Positions 6,363-13,553 of a DNA stretch of 17,183 nt are shown in pieces. A program made the translations under genes and the position numbers. The first letter of the stretch is position 1; every line of letters begins with the position of its first letter. Below the pieces are notes generated by a model. It did no database searches. It saw only the letters and a list, made by a program, of their open reading frames with translations, and was not told where the DNA came from. Location of the stretch: positions 1 through 17,183 of the forward strand of contig JABYQR010000599.1 of assembly GCA_022592445.1 (NCBI GenBank), read 5' to 3'. This DNA is from Cytidiella melzeri (Eukaryota; Basidiomycota; Agaricomycetes; Polyporales; Irpicaceae).

Positions 6363-7039
6363 ACTTAGTCGGACCACTCCCACGTAGTAAGGGATTTGAC
6401 ATGATTGCCGTGTACACAGACTTGTACAGCAAGCAAACACATGTAATTCCAACTCAGTCTACGGTCACAGCAGACGGTATAGCCGACCTTCACATCAGAG
6501 AGGTGTTCAGGCTCCACGGCATTCCCCGACAGTTTATATCCGATAGAGGACCCCAGTTTGCAGCTCGTGTCATGCAAGCGTTGTACAAACGGCTAGGCAT
6601 CACTGGCGCCATGACTACCGCCTACCACCCTCAGGCCAATGGTCAAACGGAAAGAACCAATCAAGAGGTAGAAAAGATTCTACGACTCTTTGTTGACCAA
6701 CGACAAGATGATTGGGCAGAATACATCCCAGTGGCTGAATTCGCCATCAACTCCCGGGTCAACTCATCTACTCAACACTCTCCGTTTGAAGTCATGTACG
6801 GGTATCTACCGGACTTTACCATTCCTATTGGTCGTCAAAGTCGTATGCCAAATCTAGACGCACGCCTAGAAAAGCTCAGACAGGTTCGGGCAGAAGCCGA
6901 AGCTGCCTCGCGTCTCTCTAAGGAAAAGATGGCCGAAGCTTCCGGATATACCCGTAGAGCTACTCCAGTCTTCAAGGAAGGGGACCTCGTGTGGTTGTCT
7001 TCCAAGAACGTCAAATACATCAGCAGTCTGACAAGCTAG
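6275..7039 (+). CDS. pol: Integrase catalytic core
   Basis: True Pol sequence from about 6326. VGVDLVGPLP gives the first Asp of the D,D-35-E triad, FISDRGPQFAARV the second, and ANGQTERTNQEVE the Glu. WAEYIPVAEFAINS and HSPFEVMYGYLP follow, as in other Gypsy integrases. After EGDLVWLSSKNVK the frame meets a stop at 7037-7039; the GPF region continues in the next frame, one base missing in the AAA run near 7013. The enzyme inserts the cDNA with a 5 bp stagger, which agrees with the CTGAT duplication. Confidence 0.93.
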   Translation: MSANQISTAPGCPNTAIEVPDGPWQVVGVDLVGPLPRSKGFDMIAVYTDLYSKQTHVIPTQSTVTADGIADLHIREVFRLHGIPRQFISDRGPQFAARVMQALYKRLGITGAMTTAYHPQANGQTERTNQEVEKILRLFVDQRQDDWAEYIPVAEFAINSRVNSSTQHSPFEVMYGYLPDFTIPIGRQSRMPNLDARLEKLRQVRAEAEAASRLSKEKMAEASGYTRRATPVFKEGDLVWLSSKNVKYISSLTS

Positions 7040-7527
7040 GGCCTAGACAGCTTGGTCCCTTCACAGTTCTTCAGAAGACCGGTGAACATACATATCGGAT
7101 CAAACTCAAATCCGGATATCGTATTCACGACAACATCAACGTCGAACGGCTATCTCCGTATCGAGGAAACGAAGTAAACGGCCTCATACCAGAACCACCA
7201 GCACCGATCATAGTAGATGATCAACAAGTCTATGAAGTCGAGAAGATCCTAGACAGTCGGATCTATCGGAAGCAAATGCAGTACCTAGTCAAATGGAAAG
7301 GCTATGGAGAAGGCGATGTAACGTGGGAACCTGCAGTAAATCTGACCAATGCGAAAGAGAGCATTGCAGAGTTCCACGCCAGACATACCAACGCGCCTCA
7401 GAGATTACCCAAAGCACTCTTCGACTCCATCCCTTGGAAACCGTTGGAGAACATCACAGAAGCTATAGCATCTGACCTCGAGTGGGCAGATGGTAGAGTC
7501 CCTGGTCTTAGTTCATCGAGGCGATGA
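6991..7527 (+). CDS. pol: Integrase C-terminal GPF domain and chromodomain
   Basis: True Pol sequence from about 7015 (DKLGPRQLGPFTVLQ), the GPY/F module, then TYRIKL and INVERLSPY. A chromodomain occupies about 7231-7390: YEVEKILDSRIYRKQMQYLV, KWKGYGEGDVTWEP, NLTNAKESIAEFH. It keeps the aromatic residues that form the methyl-lysine cage in canonical chromodomains (Tyr at the start, Trp of VKWKGY, and a Trp in TWEP), which suggests targeting to methylated histone tails. The stop TGA is at 7525-7527, five bases before the purine tract. Confidence 0.93.
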   Translation: MVVFQERQIHQQSDKLGPRQLGPFTVLQKTGEHTYRIKLKSGYRIHDNINVERLSPYRGNEVNGLIPEPPAPIIVDDQQVYEVEKILDSRIYRKQMQYLVKWKGYGEGDVTWEPAVNLTNAKESIAEFHARHTNAPQRLPKALFDSIPWKPLENITEAIASDLEWADGRVPGLSSSRR

Positions 7528-7532
7528 ATTTT

Positions 7533-7545
7533 AGGAGGGGGGTAA
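7533..7545 (+). other. Polypurine tract
   Basis: AGGAGGGGGG followed by TAA directly abuts the TG of the 3' LTR. It would prime plus-strand DNA synthesis. The last two bases AA mirror the TT after the 5' LTR, giving cDNA ends AATG...CATT. Confidence 0.88.
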
Positions 7546-8263
7546 TGACATGGATAGTCCAACAGAGACCGGATTTTTCCAATATTTTCACAAGTTTACA
7601 GCCTTAGGCGCCTATCTAGAGCGCTTATTTTCCGGCTAGGAGTGTTACCGGACCTAACCCTAACCTGGGTCACGTGACATCCTGCCTTATTTATCAATAG
7701 TCCAGACCCAAACCCTAGACTCAGTCTGGAGCGGTTCCAGATCAACCTAGGCTATTGTTCTATTGTTCCTCTTCCATTGATGGGGATTCCCCAGGGATTC
7801 CCCCAGGTCTTATTGTTCTATTGTTGTATTGTTCTATTGTTCTACGTACTCAGGTCCTTGACAGTTACTCAGGTCCTTGACAGTTACTCCGGTCCTTGAC
7901 AGTTACCCGGGTTCCTTATTGTTCTATTGTTACTCCAGTCCTATAGTTACTCCAGTCTCTAGTGTGGGAACTGGTGCACAGACCACCCAGACACAGTATA
8001 TATAGTACCCCTTACCCTCCCTGGTTCTGCATCTTGACCTCTTCGTCATTTGCACTGCCAGGTGAGTTACTCAATGTAACCTAGTATAAGCATGCTATTA
8101 ACTTCGTCATTTGCACTGCCAGTATCCGGCCTCTGTGCCTGCTTGCCTGCTTATCATCGACTCTGACCTCGTTGTCGTCGTTGGAGATCCCTTTCCTCTT
8201 CCACCATCAAGCCTTCCACCCTTGTTTAGGGTTTAGCAGCATAACAGCAGTCGCTCCGCGACA
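7546..8263 (+). repeat. 3' LTR (718 bp)
   Basis: Same sequence as the left LTR apart from three rather than five 19 bp units. It is preceded by a polypurine tract and followed by the CTGAT duplication. It also carries the TATA box (7997-8004) and the predicted intron (8062-8122). Transcription from it would read toward the EDC4-like locus, whose ATG lies about 125 bp beyond the LTR end. Confidence 0.96.
7848..7904 (+). repeat. Three 19 bp tandem repeats in right U3
   Basis: Two units of actcaggtccttgacagtt and one actccgg variant, at the same place in the LTR as the five-unit array on the left. The two-unit difference (38 bp) accounts for the whole length difference between the LTRs. Confidence 0.95.
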
Positions 8264-8268
8264 CTGAT
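8264..8268. repeat. Right target-site duplication CTGAT
   Basis: Exact copy of 459-463, directly after the terminal CA of the right LTR. Confidence 0.95.
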
Positions 8269-8388
8269 TCTCGGATTCAAGACTCCTTATACCTCCAATA
8301 ACCAAATCCAACACCCCGGGGGACTGCGCCAAGATTACCGCCAGCATCTTCGAGCGAGTCGCAGGGGAAGTTTCTACTTGAGCAGCTC

Positions 8389-10470
8389 ATGTCTGGGTGA
8401 GTACTCCCTATATGCGCATTGCATGCAATACGCCCAGCAGATGTCGGCTCCGTAGGCTCAGGAAGACCATCTCCGACTTATCTTACCTCTCACATTGACC
8501 CTCAGTCCCAGGGATCGACCAATTTCTACGGCGATAGTTCTTTCATCTCTCTTGACCCCACTCCTGCGAGCGAGACTCCTTAGCAGCAGCGTCCACCGTC
8601 GCCAGGAGGAAGGTCGATATTCGAATTCACTTCTCCATTCGATGCCCTTTCAAATCCTCCAGCTACCCAGCAACAGAAGAGGAAGCCAGTACCTACTCAG
8701 CCTTCCAGCGCTCCTAGTACATCCGACGAAGTATCATCGTGGACTGCGGTGTCGATGGATCCTAAGCGCAAATCCGTTGATAACCTCATGGATCAGCTCA
8801 CAAGGGGACAAGGGTCCCTTCCGCCTCCCGCGCAGTCTGTGACCGCTCAGTTTGACCCTTATGCTCCTCAGGAGGACCTTACTCTGATCGCCCAACCAAC
8901 TAGGTCGCGACCGCTGCCACCACAGCCCACTCAGCAGGGCACGTCTTCGCCTCGCGCGTTGCCTCCCAAGCCAGTCGTGCAGGCTCGTCAGCAGCGACGG
9001 TCTGCGAAGTCGCCGATAGGACCCGCTGGTATGTGTAACTACCAGTCGGGACCGAAGGACAACAATCAGCGGTAAGCAAGCTATACCGATCTGAGTTGTG
9101 ACATGCTACAACGGGACTTTTAGGTCGTGTCAGGGTTAGCTCGCGATCGAGCGGTAATTGTACCCTACTCCAGCTGCCACCGCTATTCCCAACCTCTGTC
9201 ACCGTGAGCGATATGTCCGTTCACGGGAACAGATTGGCGGGTGTGACTTCCGATGGAGGTCTCGTTGTCGGTGAGCTCCCCAAAGTTATCAGGGACGACG
9301 TCGCGTGAGTATCACTTGTGATATCTTTTCTACTTCGCTAAATATACTTATCAGAGGCAAGATTGTATTGTGTGTTCTTCCCGCGAATGACCTCGATCCT
9401 TTGCACGCCGTCAAGTGGCATCCTCGTGAGCCAGACTACGTCGCGGTTGCGTCTGAGACGAACGTGTATCTCGTCAACATCTCGGATGCCCTTCAAGTGT
9501 TCAGTGGCGAGCCTATCCCACAGCCTGAGCTGCTGCGAGTCGGACAGCTGTTTTCTGTGCCCTCTGTAAGTAATGTGTCAGGTCGATTCAGACTCTCTGG
9601 ATTGCCAATAACCGGCGTGAAAGTATGATTGCTTTCAGACTCAACTTCGACACCTCCACACCATCTCCGGGAGGCGAGGAAGCCCGCGGACCGTACTTTG
9701 ACCAGGTCGTCAAATTCGCCGGACCCAAGCCTACAATTTACTTCGTCATTCTGACCGCACATGCCGATCCTCACGGTGTCGAAGCTCAGGCAGCTTGTGT
9801 CGCCGCCAAGGTCCCTCCTGGCGAGCTCGCGCTTGTCGCCTTTGCAGTTCACTCGAGCGGAGTCGATCAGATTCTTATTTGCAAGGAGTGGTTCACGTTC
9901 GCCCTTGCCAGTACGCTTGAAAAGTTCCTGTTGTACATCCAGCCTGGTCTTCAAACTGAGCCGAAGAATACGCGGCAGCAGCAGCAGTACTACAGTTCGC
10001 CTGTCCCTCACACCCTTCCTCCGCCAGCTCCTGTGCAGGCTGCCCCTGTCAGAGCAAAGACACCTTCCCGAGGAGAGTATTGAAGCTGTCGATCCTCGCG
10101 AGGAGAGTCGGGCTCTCGAGCTTAAGGGTAGAGGTCCGAAGGGGAAGAACGGGGCTTGGAAGAACAGCAACACGAACAACGAGGACATTGGCAGTGGGCG
10201 CGATAAGGACGGAAAGGGTAAGGCGCCATAGGCTAGCGGCTCTGAGTCTCCATTGGCGGTCGTGTTGACCCAGGAGATCAAGAAGGTGGAGGAGACTCTT
10301 CACAGTCGCATTGGGAGGATGCTGGGCAATGAGTTGGACAAGCAACGTACGTTCTCGCGGCTCATATTACGCTAAATACTGGCCTGACTGAAGCGCTTTG
10401 CGTCTATAACAACGATTCGAAGACGTTCGAGCCAACGAACAGGCTGCTGATCTCTCCAGGCAGGAGAAGA
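8389..10470 (+). pseudogene. EDC4/Ge-1-like mRNA decapping scaffold, decayed
   Basis: A likely start ATGTCTG/GTGAGT lies at 8389. Segments in order: a Ser/Pro-rich N-terminus (FISLDPTPASETP, TAG at 8581-8583, then SIFEFTSPFDAL) to about 9071; a WD40 segment 9124-9565 with a clean 50 nt intron (9305-9354), including MSVHGNRLAGVTSDGG and LDPLHAVKWHPREPDYVAVA; then TLWIANNRRESMIAFRLNFD to LVAFAVHSSGVDQ (9583-9900); then a charged tail (PEESIEAVDP, TAG at 10229-10231, EIKKVEETLHSRIG) and ANEQAADLSRQEK ending near 10470. EDC4 proteins have an N-terminal WD40 domain and a C-terminal helical region, and scaffold Dcp1/Dcp2 in P-bodies. Broken by two nonsense codons, a frame change near 10065, apparent loss of WD40 exons at 9566-9582 and probably 9072-9123, no AG at the expected acceptor near 10412, and truncation of the helical tail. 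The family call rests on memory of the motifs. Confidence 0.7.
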
Positions 10471-10498
10471 TTACCCTGAGCCACCTTCGACCCGATGA

Positions 10499-10897
10499 AA
10501 CGGGCCACCCCGCTGTCAATGTTCTAGTCAACTCGGATGTGTTCGCCCTCTGAGGCACGGTTGTTGGGATTGCACCTGCTCTGCTAAGTGGCAATGCCGC
10601 TCTTTATCACTCGAAGCCAACCCCCCAAGTTCTGATTTTGATCCAGGGTGCGGGAGTCAAGAAGGAACAATTACAATCAACGAGTCGGTAAGTTGCATAG
10701 TCGAACCGGAATACAGGAGAACCGCAGGGTCATCACAACCGCAAAGCACAAGAGGCGTGATCACATGCATCGATTCCGGATATCCCTTCTGCACCATTAC
10801 GCACATTTACGACTGTGGCCCTTACCCTCGTCCATTGCGTAAGTTCACCGCTATGATGAATATACTCTGTACTGACAGTTGTATCGATTACCGGTAA
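10499..10897 (+). CDS. Cysteine-rich reading frame, unrecognised
   Basis: Open from just after TGA at 10496-10498 to TAA at 10895-10897, about 132 codons with no ATG near its start, so it would be an internal exon or a decayed gene. It holds 14 cysteines: RCQCSSQLGC, HGCWDCTCSAKWQC, PGCG, SVSCIVEP, VITCIDSGYPFC, YDCGPYP and two more, far above chance. A possible 40 nt intron (GTAAGT at 10839 to AG at 10878) would change the tail. Cys-rich small proteins in fungi are often secreted, but no signal peptide is visible here. It overlaps the last out-of-frame remnant of the EDC4-like tail. Coding status is uncertain. Confidence 0.35.
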   Translation, partial: NGPPRCQCSSQLGCVRPLRHGCWDCTCSAKWQCRSLSLEANPPSSDFDPGCGSQEGTITINESVSCIVEPEYRRTAGSSQPQSTRGVITCIDSGYPFCTITHIYDCGPYPRPLRKFTAMMNILCTDSCIDYR

Positions 10898-11289
10898 AAC
10901 ACCTCCGTCGGATGATGCGTCAAGTCTACGCTGTGGTGGCTTCAGCGCGCGTTGACTACTCTTAACACTAGCGTAGGTTGTGCTGCGTAGATCCTTTCGT
11001 CGTCATCTGCTGACGCATAAGACAGCATCCGTCTTATCCTTCGATATGTCTCCCTCATATGAAGCAACGGATCGCAATTCTCGCTGATGCGGCTGCTGCT
11101 CGATTGGCATCTCATGCTGGGCTTTGAGTGTATTTCTCTCATTTTTCTTGTCGGCTGTGACCTGATGTCTTGTTTTCTAGTGATGTCCAAGCCCCACGTT
11201 GGTCACTCTGTTCACCACCTTACACGTAGTGGCTTTGGTTGTCAACACTTACAGGACTGAAGGTAGCATATTCAAGTGATTTGTTTCAG
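10898..11289. other. Interval with no supported gene
   Basis: Short frames on both strands, none with recognisable motifs. A frame at about 11060-11125 reads MKQRIAILADAAAARLASHAGL but is bounded by stops and has no context. It may be relic exon sequence between the EDC4-like pseudogene and the exon-like piece that follows. Confidence 0.3.
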
Positions 11290-11412
11290 TTGAAACGGCC
11301 GCTGTCATTGCTGATAGAGTCACCAGCAGCTTGTCCAAAGGTGTAGCTCTGCATACTGATGAGACAGGATTGTTCAAGAGCTTGCCAGGCTCTATCGCTT
11401 TGGTTGCCGCAG
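11290..11412 (+). pseudogene. Isolated exon-like segment
   Basis: Preceded by TTGTTTCAG and followed by GCAG/GTACCT, so it has both splice signals. The frame in between is fully open: ETAAVIADRVTSSLSKGVAL, HTDETGLFKSLPGSIALVAA. No neighbouring exon in a compatible frame could be found, and I do not recognise the protein. It may be a remnant of a multi-exon gene. Confidence 0.3.
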
Positions 11413-11529
11413 GTACCTCTCCAATGGGACTTTGTATAGCATGTCATTTATTTAGTATCCGCCCTGTACATCGACAGCTACTGTAGTAATCAATACAGTG
11501 CCACGGTGTGCGTAGGATTTGATTTTATG

Positions 11530-11855
11530 AGATCAGTGGATATGCCAGGTATAATCAGTGGTAAAACCTGTGATGCATGCAGTGGTTCTACCAGTGAAAA
11601 TAGACGGAGTTTCCATTGATTATTGAGTGGTACTACCGACGGGAAGAGCTGGAATTGATGTTTGTAATGACTGGATTTACTACTGCATGAGCTTGGAAAC
11701 CCCTACGGTTTTCAGTGGGAGTACCAGTGATTTTTGCAGCATCAATACAGCTTCCAATGCCCGTGAATTGTGCAGAAATGCTACAAAATATCAGTGGAAA
11801 ACACGGTGAATACTAGTGGAAAAATGATCGAAATCAGTGGGTTCAAGTGGAAATG
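11530..11855. repeat. Degenerate CAGTGG-rich stretch
   Basis: About a dozen copies of CAGTG(G) or AGTGG, nearly all on the plus strand, at irregular spacing (11534, 11556, 11580, 11592, 11625, 11713, 11725, 11792, 11815, 11835, 11846). Some copies share a longer context of the type CAGTGGTTCTACCAGTG and CAGTGGGAGTACCAGTG. It may be decayed subterminal repeats of a DNA transposon or simple low-complexity DNA. Confidence 0.35.
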
Positions 11856-11950
11856 GAATCAGCGGTATTTCCGATTGTTATTGTAGGAATACCCTACGAT
11901 TTTGTAATGGTTTTGGCGCTGATTTGAACTGGATTCACTTCCGACAGTGA

Positions 11951-12190
11951 ATGTCCTTATGCGCCACAAAGTGCAACTCGGTGCTGACATCCCTGTACAA
12001 GCTGAAGCGATGTTACATCTGGGACGCAGACACCAACTATCGAGTTGCCGAAGCCATTCCAGTGAACAAGATCAGGTGTAGCATTCAGCTCTTCCCTCAG
12101 TTCAGCTCTGGCACCGCACCTCGTCAATGGACACCTGATAACGTACTCGAAGAGTGCGAGACGTTCTATGCAAACCCGTTTCACAAGTGA
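11951..12190 (+). pseudogene. C-terminal fragment of a probable DNA-transposon protein
   Basis: An open frame of 79 codons ends at TGA 12188-12190. Its core, YRVAEAIPVNKIRCSIQLFP, then PRQWTPDNVLEECETFYANP, resembles the C-terminal end of large proteins from basidiomycete Tnp2/Plavaka/KDZ-type DNA transposons, where a short strand of the form RCSxxLxPxF is followed by WTxDNVLE and FYxNxF. No catalytic region, upstream exon or terminal repeat is present, so it is a fragment. The ATG at 11951 may be incidental. The exact superfamily is uncertain. Confidence 0.4.
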
Positions 12191-13553
12191 CTACACATAT
12201 GGTTTGTTGTAGCGTAGTTTCCTATCATTTACCGATGTCATACATTAAATTGTCATACACGGGACTCTAACATGCATGCAACACAAGAAGATAGCCTGCA
12301 AGCCAACCAAGTGTACTTGAAATTGCAGAGTAGTTGACAAATGCACATTTCACAGGGTTGGAACATTTGGAAGGTCCAAATTCTCTAAATCAGGTTTATC
12401 TGTGGGGTAGGGCGTTACCTACTGACTATTATAAGGTTTGCTATCAGAGAGAGGGGAAATCGGCCCGATGCGGCGGCAGCCACTTGAAAACTATGTGATA
12501 GGTACAAACCAGATAGCCAAAAATCATGTGATAACCTGCAAGAAAAAGATCAGCGGGGTTCCAAACGGAGTCTGAGCAACTTTTATCAGTACATTGACTG
12601 TATATCCCCAACGTTGGGTTCAACCAAGAAGATTTTTATGTCTGTGTGTTGCTGAAGGGCAGGACTATCTGATGATGTAAAATTTGTGTCTATTCATGTA
12701 CATGTGTTCAATACAAAAAACAAAAACAGATTTTTGATGGGAGATTCAGCTCATCACACGCATTTGTAGAGTGAATAACAAAGCAAATGAAACACCATCA
12801 AATCATTACACCACACTGTTACAAAATTTATTACCGCATGTATTACCCCATCAAATTCCCACAGTTTGGGGGACAAAAAGGTCACATCTGAAAAAGCATC
12901 AATGCGCTGGCGCGAACTGGAACGATTCTTCTTCATTCTTCAGGAATCGTAATAATCCGAAGCATGCTGATCCCGCGCAAAGTGCACGCGCATGCGTTGC
13001 TCCTTCGGATCCGTGCATCGTGCATCCATGCACTACATCTAGATCTGGAAGAACAATGATTTCGTCGTTGCGGGAGCAGAGCATGGAAGTCGATGTTGTT
13101 GAAGAAGGAGGGAGAGTCATCGTTGTTGAGGGAGGAGGGAATTCGAATGGCCGGACATTCTAACAGCTATGAGCTGTCACATTGACATCTGTCACGGCAT
13201 GACGCGTGAGATCTGGTTCAGACGCCCCGTCGGATCAGTGAAACCAAGTTGAAACCAAGTTGAAACCAAGCTGGAACCAAGCTGGCGCCTAAATATTGCG
13301 CTCGGACTTGGAACACGTTCAAGATTTCAATGCCTTCAAACTCGCATGATACATTATTACATATGGTCTTGACGCATGAAATTGTGTAAGAAGTTCTCTC
13401 AGTTCAAACTGTTAAACAAGTTGCCAAACAGGCTTCATAAAATAACCAACAGTCAACAAACACTCGAGATCCGAGTCTACCGCCATCCCCCTCATCAATA
13501 CGCATCCTACATTCTACGCTAGGCCTAATATCCGACCATCTAAAGTCAGACCT
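12191..13553. other. AT-rich, gene-poor interval
   Basis: Frames here are short. The frame 12771-13163 opens with GTG and shows no domain; the minus-strand frame 13120-12899 (NDEIIVLPDLDVVHGCTMHG) is also unconvincing. Visible structure: two small inverted repeats, ACAGCT-ATG-AGCTGT at 13163-13177 and TGTCA-CAT-TGACA at 13175-13187, and the 11 bp tandem repeats listed separately. The stretch lies downstream of the minus-strand membrane-protein gene, so part of it may be that gene's 3' UTR. Confidence 0.4.
13239..13282. repeat. Four 11 bp tandem repeats
   Basis: Units tgaaaccaagt, tgaaaccaagt, tgaaaccaagc and tggaaccaagc, back to back, then a partial tggcgcc. The period is close to one DNA helical turn. 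No coding frame uses it convincingly. Confidence 0.85.

Larger units (their letters stand above)
464..8263 (+). mobile_element. Complete Ty3/Gypsy chromovirus-type LTR retrotransposon
   Basis: The element is bounded by two direct LTRs that begin TG and end CA and is flanked by a perfect 5 bp duplication. In order it holds LTR, primer site, extra ORF, gag with zinc knuckles, protease, reverse transcriptase, RNase H, integrase, chromodomain, polypurine tract and LTR. The order RT-RNaseH-IN and the C-terminal chromodomain place it among the chromoviruses (Ty3/Gypsy, Metaviridae-like elements of fungi). A self-complementary primer site suggests kinship with the Tf1/sushi group. The LTRs are identical apart from the copy number of a 19 bp repeat, so insertion is recent. 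Even so, gag-pol is interrupted by about 14 one-base frame changes and one in-frame TGA, so this copy as written could not make a full polyprotein. Confidence 0.97.

Noticed and set aside
5980..6432. 150-codon minus-strand frame
   Set aside because: Shadow of the integrase zinc domain and core on the plus strand.
7527..7545. Envelope-like ORF after integrase
   Set aside because: The polypurine tract begins five bases after the pol stop, leaving no room for a further gene.
9493..10281. 262-codon minus-strand frame
   Set aside because: It is the complement of the EDC4-like coding sequence and has no motifs of its own; the plus strand shows recognisable protein and splice sites.
12771..13163. 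130-codon plus-strand protein
   Set aside because: Opens with GTG, composition is that of random AT-rich then purine-rich DNA, and no splice or domain support is seen.
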